A stretch of 64,000 bases of DNA, taken from the NCBI GenBank assembly GCA_963814865.1, contig CAWFEN010000012.1, forward strand, positions 62,001-126,000, given 5' to 3'. This stretch comes from AP-15 sp963814865 (lineage in GTDB: Bacteria > Pseudomonadota > Alphaproteobacteria > ATCC43930 > CGMCC-115725). The notes beneath the pieces were generated by a model. That model was not told where the DNA came from and did not search any database. It saw nothing but the letters and a program-made list of their open reading frames with translations. This document shows, piece after piece, positions 1-8,752 of this stretch. Every line of letters begins with the position of its first letter. Position 1 is the first letter of the stretch. The translations under genes were made by a program, and so were the position numbers.

Positions 1-1
1 G

Positions 2-1264
2 ATCGTCCATATGGTCGGCGAGGCCCAGCGCTCGCGCGCACCGATCCAGGCGCTGGCCGATACCGTGTCCGGTTGGTTCGTGCCGGCGGTCGTCACCGTC
101 GCCGTGCTCGCCTTTATCGTGTGGTCGATATTCGGGCCGCCGCCGGCGATGGGTTTCGCGCTCGTCAACGCGGTTGCGGTGCTGATCGTCGCCTGCCCCT
201 GCGCCCTCGGCCTGGCAACGCCGATGTCGATCATGGTCGGCACCGGGCGCGGCGCCCGCGCCGGCGTCCTCGTCCGGAACGCCGAAGCGCTCGAATTGAT
301 GGAGAAGGCCGACACGCTCATCCTCGACAAAACCGGAACCTTGACCCTGGGCCGGCCGCGCCTCGCCGCCATCGTCGCCGCGGACGGGATCGATGAAACC
401 GAGCTGCTGCGGCTTGCCGCCAGCCTCGAACGGGGCAGCGAGCATCCTCTGGCCGCGGCGATCGTCGAAGGCGCCGCGGCGCGCGGCCTGCGGCTCACGA
501 CGCCCTCGGAGTTCACCGCGCAGACCGGAAAAGGCGTCGCCGGGGTCGTCGACGGCAGGCGTGTCGCGGTCGGCAACCTGGCTCTCTTCGGCGGCCTCGG
601 CATCGCTCCGCACGAGCTGGCGGCGCGCGCCGACGAGCTGCGGCGGGACGGCCAAGGGGTGATGCTGATCGCCCTCGACGGTGCGGCGGCCGGGCTCGCC
701 GCGGTCGCCGACCCGGTCAAGGACGGCGCCGCCGGCGCGCTCGAGGCGCTGCGCGACGACGGCATGCGGGTGGTCATGCTGACCGGCGACAGCCGCGCCA
801 CGGCGGAAGCCGTCGCCCGCCGGCTCGGCATCGTCGAAATCGTCGCCGAAGTGCTGCCGGATCAGAAGGCGGCGGCGGTGAAAGGCTTTCAGGACCGGCG
901 CCATTTCGTCGCGATGGCCGGCGACGGGATCAACGACGCTCCGGCACTGGCGCAGGCCGAAATCGGCATCGCCATGGGCACCGGCGCCGACATCGCCATC
1001 GAAAGCGCCGCCGTGACGCTCGTCAAAGGCGATCTCGACGGCATCGTCCGCGCCCGCCGGCTGTCGCGCGCGGTCATGCGCAACATCCGCCAGAACCTCT
1101 TTTTTGCTTTCGTCTTCAACGCCTTGGCGATCCCGATCGCGGCCGGAGTGCTGTATCCGGCCTTTGGCCTGCTGCTCAATCCGATGATCGCCAGCGCGGC
1201 GATGAGCCTGAGTTCGGTGCTCGTCATCGGCAACGCCCTGCGATTGCGCCATGTGCGGCTGTAA
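2..1264 (+). CDS. copA: Copper-translocating P1B-type ATPase, 3' part
   Basis: Inner-membrane ATPase that exports Cu(I) from the cytoplasm. The frame is already open at the first base and reads through the first ATG at position 11, so the gene starts upstream of the window. Visible parts are the CPC transmembrane metal site (about 192-200), the DKTGT phosphorylation site, the SEHP motif of the nucleotide domain, the GDGINDAP hinge, and a C-terminal helix pair with FN and MSLSS signatures typical of copper ATPases. N-terminal metal-binding domains lie outside the window. A small Cys-containing protein follows 36 bp downstream, probably in the same transcript. Specificity for copper over silver is inferred from CPC plus the helix signatures. 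Confidence 0.93.
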   Translation: MVHMVGEAQRSRAPIQALADTVSGWFVPAVVTVAVLAFIVWSIFGPPPAMGFALVNAVAVLIVACPCALGLATPMSIMVGTGRGARAGVLVRNAEALELMEKADTLILDKTGTLTLGRPRLAAIVAADGIDETELLRLAASLERGSEHPLAAAIVEGAAARGLRLTTPSEFTAQTGKGVAGVVDGRRVAVGNLALFGGLGIAPHELAARADELRRDGQGVMLIALDGAAAGLAAVADPVKDGAAGALEALRDDGMRVVMLTGDSRATAEAVARRLGIVEIVAEVLPDQKAAAVKGFQDRRHFVAMAGDGINDAPALAQAEIGIAMGTGADIAIESAAVTLVKGDLDGIVRARRLSRAVMRNIRQNLFFAFVFNALAIPIAAGVLYPAFGLLLNPMIASAAMSLSSVLVIGNALRLRHVRL

Positions 1265-1300
1265 CCCCGCGTCCAGCCAGCGCTCCGCCTGGAGGGATTG

Positions 1301-1489
1301 ATGTCACGGCCCCGGGCAGCTGACGATTTCGAGACGATCCGTGCCCGCATGGAGGAGTTGCGGCGGGCGAGGCTGCCCGGGCAACCCGCCCCGACAACCA
1401 ATACCGGCGGCGCCGGTCATCGCGGCCCTTGTGCCTGCGGCAGGAGCCTGTTCCCCGACGAGTGCGACGGATCGTGCAAGGCGTTTTGA
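1301..1489 (+). CDS. Small cysteine-containing protein downstream of copA
   Basis: A 62-residue protein I do not recognise. The N-terminal half is charged and probably helical (RARMEELRRAR). The C-terminus holds four cysteines in a compact C-A-C-G...C...C arrangement (residues about 42-58), which could bind one metal ion. The ATG at 1301 has a GGAGGG ribosome site about 5 bases upstream; a TTG three bases earlier is a poorer choice. It sits 36 bp after the copper ATPase on the same strand, so an accessory role in metal handling is plausible but only inferred. Confidence 0.6.
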   Translation: MSRPRAADDFETIRARMEELRRARLPGQPAPTTNTGGAGHRGPCACGRSLFPDECDGSCKAF

Positions 1490-1562
1490 GCGGCACCGAT
1501 TCGGAACCGACCCCTAAGGGGGCACGAGCCCGTTGTCCCGAGACGACTAAACGGAGGAAGAG

Positions 1563-2417
1563 ATGCCGTTCATCGCGTCGAATGGCCTGACCGAGGCGGG
1601 CACGGCCAAGACCATCGCAGCTGGCGGAATGACCGTGCACTACCATGATGTGGGGGAGGGTGAGCCGGTCCTGTTCCTGCATTCGTACGGTCCCGGCACC
1701 ACCGCATGGATCACGTTCCACAAAGTCGCCGGCGCGCTGTCAACGCATTTCCGCTGCATCCTGATGGATTTGCCGAACTTCTCGAAGACGGGCCCGATCG
1801 TCTACCGCGAGGGGCTGCACGCCGTCCAGGCGCGGACCGCGGCGGCGCTGCTCGACGCCCTCGGCATCCAGCGGGCATGCTGGGTCGGCAACTCGCAGGG
1901 CGGCCAGTCGGCGATGGTGGCGGCCATCGCCTACCCCGAACGGGTGCAAAAGTTCGTCATGGGCGGCTCGCATATCGGCACCGGCGGCGACCGCTACCTG
2001 ATGGCCAACCGCCCGTCGGAAGGCAGCCGCGCCACCCAGCGGGCGATCGCCGACCCGAGCCGCGAGAACATCGCTCGCTACCTGCGCGTGCACATCGACG
2101 ATGAGAGCCTGGTGACCGACGAATTGGTCGACTACATCCATCGCGCGCACACCTACTCGCCGGAGTTTACCGCGGCGCGCGCGCAATCGGTCAGCCTGCC
2201 GCACGACTACACCCCCGACCTCGCCGGCATAGAGGCGCCGGTCCTGCTGATCCACGGCCGCTACGACCGCATGGTGCCTTTCGAGGTCAGCATCGCGATC
2301 CTCAACCACATCGCCAATTCGCGCCTCGTGCTGCTCAACAATTGCGGCCACTGGCCCCCCTTCGAAAAGCCGGCCGAGTACACCGCCCAGGTCCTCGCCT
2401 TCCTGCAGGGCTACTGA
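1563..2417 (+). CDS. Alpha/beta hydrolase, meta-cleavage-product hydrolase type
   Basis: A 284-residue cytoplasmic hydrolase resembling BphD/HsaD/MhpC enzymes that cleave C-C bonds of ring-fission products. The nucleophile elbow is G-N-S-Q-G-G with Ser111; Asp235 (HGRYDRMVP) and His263 (CGHWPPFE) complete the triad. The oxyanion-side HSYGPG motif is at 40-45. Start chosen for the strong GGAGGAAG site just upstream. Its 3' end overlaps the convergent DUF5681 gene by 7 bp. A decayed copy of its last third lies about 750 bp downstream. Exact substrate is unknown; the nearby ring-hydroxylating dioxygenase suggests aromatic catabolism. Confidence 0.88.
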   Translation: MPFIASNGLTEAGTAKTIAAGGMTVHYHDVGEGEPVLFLHSYGPGTTAWITFHKVAGALSTHFRCILMDLPNFSKTGPIVYREGLHAVQARTAAALLDALGIQRACWVGNSQGGQSAMVAAIAYPERVQKFVMGGSHIGTGGDRYLMANRPSEGSRATQRAIADPSRENIARYLRVHIDDESLVTDELVDYIHRAHTYSPEFTAARAQSVSLPHDYTPDLAGIEAPVLLIHGRYDRMVPFEVSIAILNHIANSRLVLLNNCGHWPPFEKPAEYTAQVLAFLQGY

Positions 2418-2974
2418 GCGGGATGGCAAGGGTCAAACCCGTCAGTCCGCTCGCCGCGCAGGATGGGTAGAGCGCACCCCGACCGTACGAGGCGCCGGAG
2501 CGCGCGCAGCCGGGCACGCACCCGTCTTGCGATGTGCGCGGCCTCGGCGGGCGCGATGGCGCCGCGCGCAACGGCCATCAGAACGGCGGACAGCGCCTGC
2601 CGGAAATCTTCGGCCGTGCGCAACGACGCCAGGTCGATCCCAAGACGCGCCGCCGGGTCGATGGCACCGAGCGGCGGCGGCAACAGCCGCGCGGCGAGCG
2701 GCCGCAACAGATGCGGCTTGCGGTCGAGCAGATCCGACAGCGCCGGCGCGCTCAGCGGCCGGGCGACAAGATCGGGCACGCGCCGCCTGGGGTTGGGGAT
2801 GCCGCGCGGCCGGCCGCGCGGGTTGCCGGAGCTTCCCGTGGCGAAGCGCCCGCGCGCGTCGCGCGCGCGAGGGGAAAAGAGATCAGGACCAAGTTTTTGA
2901 TATTCCTTGATTCCGTCTCCCGAAAACAGGAGATAACAGGCGGGCGAAGGCGGATCGGCAACGATTTCCGGCAT
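2411..2974 (-). CDS. DUF5681-type protein
   Basis: A 187-residue basic protein with the signature GRFATGSSGNPRGRPRG (residues about 41-57), characteristic of DUF5681 proteins, which are often linked to mobile or phage-like DNA. The rest is Arg/Leu-rich and helical. No catalytic motif is visible and function is unknown. The start used is the ATG giving MPEIVADPP; the frame stays open to 3043. It lies between the hydrolase at 1563-2417 and the decayed copy of that hydrolase's tail, so it may have arrived with or between the duplicated segments. Confidence 0.6.
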   Translation of the reverse strand: MPEIVADPPSPACYLLFSGDGIKEYQKLGPDLFSPRARDARGRFATGSSGNPRGRPRGIPNPRRRVPDLVARPLSAPALSDLLDRKPHLLRPLAARLLPPPLGAIDPAARLGIDLASLRTAEDFRQALSAVLMAVARGAIAPAEAAHIARRVRARLRALRRLVRSGCALPILRGERTDGFDPCHPAQ

Positions 2975-3170
2975 CGGCAAGGTCCTGTCGGAGGTGCGCG
3001 GGCGCGGGAACGAGCATGTAAGTTCATGGCCCGTTCTCATCAAGGCCGCCGCTGTCGGGCCGCGGGCAATTCGTATAACGGGGTTCGCTTTGTCGCTAAC
3101 CTTACGGCGTTGCGCCGGGATCGCGACTACTCACAAAACCTCGCCCGCATCCGGGTGTCCGTCCTCTGGA

Positions 3171-3336
3171 GTCTACGGGCGCCGCGACCGGATGGTGCCG
3201 TCCGAGGTCAGCATTGCGATCACATCGCCGATTCGCACCTCGTCCTGCTCAACAACGGCGGCCACTGGCCGCCGTTTGAAAAGCGCGCCGAATACACCGC
3301 TCAGGTCCTCGCATTCCTCAAGGGGTATAGAGCGGG
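3171..3336 (+). pseudogene. Decayed C-terminal copy of the upstream alpha/beta hydrolase
   Basis: This stretch matches the last ~165 bp of the hydrolase at 1563-2417. It encodes YGRRDRMVPSEVSIAI in one frame, then HIADSHLVLLNNGGHWPPF in another. About 7 bases (ctcaacc in the intact copy) are missing at the junction near 3225, shifting the frame. The stop codon after the final GY has become AGA, so the frame runs on. No N-terminal part or start is present. It is a remnant of a second, paralogous hydrolase and should not make a functional protein. Confidence 0.75.
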
Positions 3337-3394
3337 AAGGCTATCTATCGTCTGAAGCTCCCTAATAACTCGCGCGTCTCCCTGACAATGTCAT

Positions 3395-4033
3395 CTATGA
3401 GCGAGTGCTTGGATGGTGCCGATTGGGGTGCCGGCCGTTCATCCAGAGCTCCTGAACGATCTCCAGGATATTGTGAAGCCCTTGAAGGATTTCCTCGATG
3501 TCCGTGACAAGCGTCCGCGAAAACAGGGTAGCGATATCCGCCTGATCTACCGTGATCGTATGGGCGAAAACCCGGTCTCGAATTTCATTATAATCGCCGT
3601 TCCATTTCTGCCGGTACGGACGGAGCATGCGAGCTAAATCCCGAAGATCATCCGCGGTGGGCACCCAAATGTTTGCGACATAGTTGTCGAGCCAATCCGG
3701 GCGTAAGCCGCTCGGCACGTCGTTCATGCGTCGTCGATCGAAGGCCTCTCGAGAAAAGAATTCTGGATGAGCCACTGTGTGCTCTAAGAAACGGTTCATA
3801 GTGTATACCGTCCGCCCTTGATCGAAGAGGCGGGAAAGCGCCATGAACGACGCTATCTGTAGCCCATGAAGCGTGATGTTCCAGAAGGTCGCGTGAGCAT
3901 TGAGCAGGTCAAAATTATCTGTACTTCACGAGCAAAAGCGTGAACCTCGTTGGCTCGCGTAATAACAGTACGAAGCTTTGATTACATCGCCACGCACTGC
4001 TTCGTAGTACCTCCAGTATTTCGTTTCGTTCAT
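3395..4033 (-). pseudogene. HEPN/AbiU2-like protein, frameshifted
   Basis: Read from the ATG at 4033 the protein begins MNETKYWRYYEAVRGDV and stops after 35 residues. The continuing sequence is in a second frame (EVHAFAREVQ, about 3945) and then a third (DNFDLLNAHATFWNITLHGLQ), running to 3395. Joining the three gives about 210 residues with LSRLFDQGRT and an IRDRVFAH motif. That fits an R-x4-6-H HEPN motif, and the overall pattern resembles AbiU2-type HEPN proteins, some of which are abortive-infection RNases. The family call is tentative. Two opposing single-base shifts within about 40 bp suggest decay or sequence error. An internal ATG at 3844 would make only the C-terminal 149 residues. 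Confidence 0.45.
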
Positions 4034-4056
4034 TCAGGCTCGCCAAGCAACGGCAC

Positions 4057-4611
4057 CTACAGGAAGACGCTGAGGTTTTTGTCGAGGAGGACGTTGGCGT
4101 CGAGGACGATGGTGCGGCGGGCGATCTTCCACGCGCCCTCGACCTTGCGCAGCACATCCTCGCGGCAGCCGGAGAGGAGCTGGTGGTCGGTCTCCAGGTG
4201 CGAGCGGTAGACGAGGAACGCGGTCCGGGCCTCGACCTCGCCGTTGTCGAGCGGGGCCGCTTCGAGGTTGCCGATCAGGTGGCGGGTGCGCGACGGGGGA
4301 TCCTCGGCCCAGGCCATGCCGGTGTCGAGCCGGGCGACGCGCATCTCGAGATAGCGCCGGTCCTCCTCGAGGATCGCGAGATCGCCCTGCGCCGTCAATT
4401 CGCGGTGCAGTTCGCGGCGCGGGACGTTCTTGCGGCGGGGCATGAAGTAGAGGACATCGTCGGTGAAGAGATCGAGCCACTCCTTGAGCTTGCGCTCGTC
4501 GAGCAGCCAGGCCTCGCGGATGTAGAATTGCATCAGCTCGAGCCACAGCGCCTGCTGCGCGGTCAGCGCGAGCAGGGAGGCCGCGGCCTCGTGCGTGCGC
4601 TTGGTTTTCAC
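4057..4611 (-). CDS. Ring-hydroxylating dioxygenase, small (beta) subunit
   Basis: Beta subunit (about 184 residues) of a Rieske non-heme iron oxygenase; it has a structural role and no metal site. The cone-like SnoaL/NTF2 fold is indicated by FYIREAWLLDERKLKEWL and the C-terminal WKIARRTIVLDANVLLD. The frame extends to 4659, but the upstream part lies in a palindromic repeat; a GTG at 4611 with GAGGGG about 9 bases before it is the better start. It follows the alpha-subunit gene by about 115 bp on the same strand, so the two form the terminal oxygenase operon. No ferredoxin or reductase gene is adjacent. Confidence 0.85.
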   Translation of the reverse strand: MKTKRTHEAAASLLALTAQQALWLELMQFYIREAWLLDERKLKEWLDLFTDDVLYFMPRRKNVPRRELHRELTAQGDLAILEEDRRYLEMRVARLDTGMAWAEDPPSRTRHLIGNLEAAPLDNGEVEARTAFLVYRSHLETDHQLLSGCREDVLRKVEGAWKIARRTIVLDANVLLDKNLSVFL

Positions 4612-4635
4612 GGATCGCCGCCCCTCTTCTCCGTC

Positions 4636-4690
4636 ATACCGGCGAAGGCCGGTATCCATGGCAGGGATGGACCCCGGCCCTCGCCGGGGT
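4636..4690. repeat. Palindromic intergenic repeat (REP-like)
   Basis: Two hairpins sit side by side between the alpha and beta subunit genes: an 8-bp stem (4636-4643 with 4648-4655, loop GAAG) and a 7-bp GC stem (4673-4679 with 4684-4690). The first begins with CGTCATACCGG, a form common in dispersed alphaproteobacterial repeats; a related GTCATTCCGGG element occurs at 22858. It may stabilise or separate the two messages; that is inference. Confidence 0.55.
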
Positions 4691-4727
4691 GGCGAGAAAG
4701 AGATGCGGCGAATTCAGAATCACGACA

Positions 4728-6066
4728 TTAGCCCCGCATCGCGGCAGTGCCGGCGAAATCGGCGGTGATCGGGTCGAGCGCGATGTCGGCCCAGCTTGCC
4801 GCATTCATGAACTCTTCCCAGCGCCGGTAGAACAGGCGCTGGTTGTTCTCCGAGATGTAGCGCTCGGAGACGAGCCCCGGATAATCCGGATGCGGCCCCG
4901 CATGCCCCAGGCCCATCGACAGATCCTGGGGGATTTGGCGCCCGAGGCGGCTGCTGCTGGCGGCGGTCACCTGGCGCCAATTGTCGACGTCGTCCTGCTC
5001 GAACATGCCCGCCGCACCGTTGTTGCTTTGGCTGCCGATGCGGATCACGCGTTTCAGCTCCTCCGGCATATCCCGGTCCACCAGCACGAAATGCCAGAAC
5101 TCGGTCTTCAGCGGGCCGCGCGGCAGGGCGAGGCGAAGCCCCAGGATGCCGTTCGGGAAGATCGAATGGTTGCCGAGCTGCACCCGGCGTGCGCGCAAGG
5201 TGCCGAGCCGGCGCTCGACCTCGGGCATCGTCGTATCGTGGTATTCCTGGAACAGCCGCATCGTCTCGCTCGACATGCCGTGCACGTAGCGCGGCGTGTT
5301 GTCGGCGGCGTCGCGGAAGGTGATCCCGTGCCCGTTGACAAAGGCGTGCCGGTTGGGGCTCGCGAACTGGTCCTCGTGCGACAACGCCGGCCGGCCGAGC
5401 CAGCGGGTCTGGACCCGGGCGCTGGAGAGATGGCTGGTCGGGACGTGGTAGTTGTCCGAGCAGTTGTCGACCAATGTCTTCCAGTTGACGGGCTCGAGCC
5501 ATTTCATCGGGCCCAAGCGCCTGCATGCCGCCGTCGCGCCGATTGAACACGGTGTCGAGATACCAGCGCGCATCGCCCAGATAGGCTTCGAGGCCGGGGG
5601 CGTCCTTGGCCCAGGTGGCAAAGACGATCCCCGCATAGGTCTCGAGGCGGGCCTCGATCAAACCGAGGGACGATTTGTCGAGCGCGCCGTAATAGGCCTC
5701 GCACCCGCCGGGCACGTATTCGAGCGCCCCGTCGTTCTGGTAGGTCCAGCCGTGGTAGCTGCACATGAAGCGCCTGGCGTTGCCGTCGTCGACGCGGCAT
5801 ACGCGGTTGCCGCGGTGGCGGCACATGTTGAGGAGCGCGTGCAGCCGGCCCTCCCCGTCGCGGGTCAGGATGACCGGGTCTTCGCCCATATAGGTGTGGA
5901 AGAAATCGTCGGCCGCGGGCACCAGGCTCTCATGCCCGATCATCAGCCAGGCACGCCCGAAGATTTTCGCCATCTCGTCGTCGTAGACCGCCTGCTCGCT
6001 GAAGATATGGCGATCGATCTTGCCGGCGGCGGGGTCGATGACGGCGTACTTCCGAGCGGCGCTCAT
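4728..6066 (-). pseudogene. Ring-hydroxylating dioxygenase, large (alpha) subunit, frameshifted
   Basis: Catalytic subunit of a Rieske oxygenase that adds O2 to an aromatic ring. The N-terminal Rieske centre is complete (C82-x-H84, C102-x2-H105, in MCRHRGN and CSYHGW). The catalytic iron motif DNCSDNYHVPTSH follows in a different frame. The frames join near 5512-5514: the run GGGCCC holds one C more than needed to continue as LGPMKWLEPVNWK. With that base removed the protein is about 445 residues, normal for the family, ending FAGTAAMRG. Either a sequence error or a disabling mutation; no other lesion is seen. Diverges from the amidohydrolase at 6233 across a 166-bp intergenic region. Confidence 0.8.
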
Positions 6067-6232
6067 ACCCGGATCCTCCCTGTCGCGATCATGATAGCAG
6101 GAGCCGGGGCGGATCATCACCGGGGTTGCACATGCTGCGGGGCGCAATCGGCCCATCCTGGCGATTTGTCGTACTTTGCGGCGCGCCGCCGCGGGGTTAA
6201 GCTGCGGACGGCCCATTGAAGGAAAAACAGCC

Positions 6233-7270
6233 ATGACAGCCATGATCGACATGCATGCCCATTGGCGGCCCGCCGAAGTCGCCGACGCGTTGCGCGCCCG
6301 CACCAGGGAACCGCTCATCCTGCGCAATCCCGATGGCGTCGAGGTGCTGAAATCCGGACGGATGGGCGAAGCGCCGCTGGCCGAGGCGTTCGATGACGTC
6401 GATTTCCATCTTGCCCGGATGGACCGCCAGGGGGTGCAGACGAGCGTGCTGTCCCTCCTCGGTTCGTTCTGTTGGATCGAGTCCCAGCCGCCGGAGGTGT
6501 CCGGGCCGCTGTGCCGGAAGGTCAATGACGGGCTTTCGGCGATCTGCCAGAAGCATCCCGGCCGCTTTGCCGCCTTTGCCGCGCTGCCCTTGACCGACAT
6601 GTCCGCCGCTGCCGCCGAACTCGAGCGGGCGCTCGGGCTGCCGGGCGTCATCGGCGCGCAGCTGCCCGGCAACGGCTTCCTCACCAGCAAGGACGCCGAA
6701 GCGATGCGTCCGCTGCTGGAGGTTGCCAACCGCCATCACGCGACGCTCTTCATCCACCACGGCCCGCGGCCCGGCGACGCTTTCCCCAAGGTCGGGGGCG
6801 ACACGGACAATGCGCGCCGCCGCAACGGCACGCTCGACATGCAGGCGAGCCTTTCCTCGGTGATGGTGACCTTGTGCCTGACCGACTGCCTCGCGGGCTA
6901 CCCCGACGCAACGATCGTCGTCCACAATCTGGGCGGCAACCTTCCCTACGAGGTCGAGCGGATGGACCATCGCTGCCTGCTCGACACGCCAAAGGAGGAA
7001 TTGCCGTCGTCGCGCATCGGTAAGGCGAAGGTGTATGTGGACTGCAACTCGTTCGGCCCGCACGGGATCGAGGCGGCCGTCAGGCTGTACGGCGCCGAGC
7101 GCATCGTATGCGGCACCGACGGTACCGAGTTCGGCTGCGACTGGACCAGGAAGGCCGTCGCCGAAGCGCAGATCGGCGAGGAAGCGCGCGAGCAGATCCT
7201 GCAGCGCAATGCCGCGGCAGTGCTCGCCGGCGTCGCAAAGACCGCACCGGGCGAAAGAGCCGCCGCCTGA
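6233..7270 (+). CDS. Amidohydrolase family 2 (ACMSD/resorcylate-decarboxylase-like)
   Basis: A 345-residue TIM-barrel metal enzyme of the amidohydrolase-2 family, which includes aminocarboxymuconate-semialdehyde decarboxylase and gamma-resorcylate decarboxylase. The N-terminal metal motif is H8-A-H10 (IDMHAHWRP). Further ligand candidates are the His pair in FIHHGPRPGD, the His in VVHNLGGN and the Asp in GTDGTEFG. The start is the ATG preceding TAMIDMHAH, with AAGGAAAA upstream. Divergent from the ring-hydroxylating dioxygenase, suggesting a shared aromatic pathway. Decarboxylation or hydrolysis of a ring-derived acid is likely; substrate unknown. Confidence 0.85.
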   Translation: MTAMIDMHAHWRPAEVADALRARTREPLILRNPDGVEVLKSGRMGEAPLAEAFDDVDFHLARMDRQGVQTSVLSLLGSFCWIESQPPEVSGPLCRKVNDGLSAICQKHPGRFAAFAALPLTDMSAAAAELERALGLPGVIGAQLPGNGFLTSKDAEAMRPLLEVANRHHATLFIHHGPRPGDAFPKVGGDTDNARRRNGTLDMQASLSSVMVTLCLTDCLAGYPDATIVVHNLGGNLPYEVERMDHRCLLDTPKEELPSSRIGKAKVYVDCNSFGPHGIEAAVRLYGAERIVCGTDGTEFGCDWTRKAVAEAQIGEEAREQILQRNAAAVLAGVAKTAPGERAAA

Positions 7271-7378
7271 TCCTCTCCGGCGGCCAGCCGCGATCCTGGT
7301 GCGCAGCGCCACGGCGCTGGGGTCCGGCTGGCGCTCGTCGCGGTCACCGCGGCCGGAACCCTATACCAAGGGTGTCTG

Positions 7379-8704
7379 CTAGCGCATGTTGCCGGTGTGG
7401 CCGAGCGAGTAGCGGCCGGGCTGCGGCCAGACGGCGAGGCCGTGCGGCTCGAGGCCGACCGGGATGACGTGCATGGCGCCGGTCGCGGTGTCGATCGCGT
7501 AGACGACATTGTCGAAGCGCCCCGACAACCACAGCCATTTCCCGTCGGCGCTGACATTGCCCATGTCGGGGCTGCCGCCGCCCGGTATCGGCCAGGTCGT
7601 CTCGACCTTGCGGGTGGCAAAATCGATGATCGAGATGCTGCCGTCGCCATGCGGCCGGCCGACCACGCTGTGGCTGCCGCGGTTGGTAACATAGAGCTTC
7701 CGGCCGTCGCGGCTCGGATAGAGCCCGTGCGTGCCGACCCCGGTATGGATGAACCCGACCTTGGCGAAGCTGTCGCCATCGACCAGGAAGACGCCGTCGG
7801 CGAGCATGTCGGCCACATAAAAGATCCGGCCGTCAGGCGAGATGCGGATGTCCTGCGGCATGCCGTTCTGCGACAGCTTCAGATAGCCGAGCACCTTGCG
7901 GTCGATCATGTCGACCTTGACCAGCCCGCCGCCGTGAAATTCGCAGGTGAAGATCGCGTAGCGGCCGTCGATCGAGAAATCGCCGTGGTTGACGCCGGCG
8001 CATTCCGGGGTGGCGAGCGATTCCTGCAACGCCATCGTATGCGGATCGCGGAAATCGAGCCGCTTCAGCGATTCGGCGACGACGATCGCCGACCGCCCAT
8101 CCGGCGTGAAATAGAGGTTGTAGGGATCGTCGACCGGGATCGCCCGCCCGGGCTTGCCGGTTTTCGGATCGATCGGCGTCAGGCTGCCGCGCCGCGCCCG
8201 GATCCCGTTATTGGCGACCCACAAGGTCTTCAGGTCCCAGGACGGGACGACGTGCTGCGGGCTGATGCCGACCTTGAAGGTATCCACGACCTTGAAGGTC
8301 AAGGGATCGATCACCGAAACGCTGTTCGATTGGCGGTTCGGCACATAGATGCGGGTCAGCGCGCCGGCGACCGCCGGGCTGAAATCACCGGCCCCGGCCG
8401 CGCTGTAGAGATTGGCCGGGTCGAGGACCGGCGGCATGCCCGGCACGGTGCGCACCGGGGCGGCGGGAACCGCGGCGGGGGGCCTCGATGGCGCCGGCGG
8501 TCGGGCGCGGAGCGGCGCCGGTGCCGCCTGCGCCGTGCGCAATGCCGCGGCGCTGGCCGAGCACAGCACGGTGCCGCGTTCCGGCGCGCCGGGCAGCGGC
8601 GCCAGGGTCGCGGCGCCGGCCCACAGGCAGAGCCCGAATGCCGGGCCGAGCCACAGCGTAACGCGGAAGCCAAGACGGACCTGCTGCTGCACGGCGCCCC
8701 CCAC
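7379..8704 (-). CDS. Secreted YVTN-type beta-propeller protein
   Basis: A 441-residue protein with an N-terminal hydrophobic segment (residues about 13-38), then an Ala/Pro-rich linker to about 85, then repeated blades of the YncE/YVTN type (RIYVPNRQSNSVSVIDP, KLYVTNRGSHSV, SISIIDFATRKVETTW). Such proteins are periplasmic or extracellular binding scaffolds; no enzyme motif is visible. It lies 48 bp downstream of an exported creatininase-family gene on the same strand, so the two are probably co-transcribed and may work together outside the cytoplasm. Confidence 0.8.
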   Translation of the reverse strand: MGGAVQQQVRLGFRVTLWLGPAFGLCLWAGAATLAPLPGAPERGTVLCSASAAALRTAQAAPAPLRARPPAPSRPPAAVPAAPVRTVPGMPPVLDPANLYSAAGAGDFSPAVAGALTRIYVPNRQSNSVSVIDPLTFKVVDTFKVGISPQHVVPSWDLKTLWVANNGIRARRGSLTPIDPKTGKPGRAIPVDDPYNLYFTPDGRSAIVVAESLKRLDFRDPHTMALQESLATPECAGVNHGDFSIDGRYAIFTCEFHGGGLVKVDMIDRKVLGYLKLSQNGMPQDIRISPDGRIFYVADMLADGVFLVDGDSFAKVGFIHTGVGTHGLYPSRDGRKLYVTNRGSHSVVGRPHGDGSISIIDFATRKVETTWPIPGGGSPDMGNVSADGKWLWLSGRFDNVVYAIDTATGAMHVIPVGLEPHGLAVWPQPGRYSLGHTGNMR

Positions 8705-8752
8705 GCTGACGAATTCGCTGACCGCTCCGGTCTCTGCGCAAATCCGCCGGAC

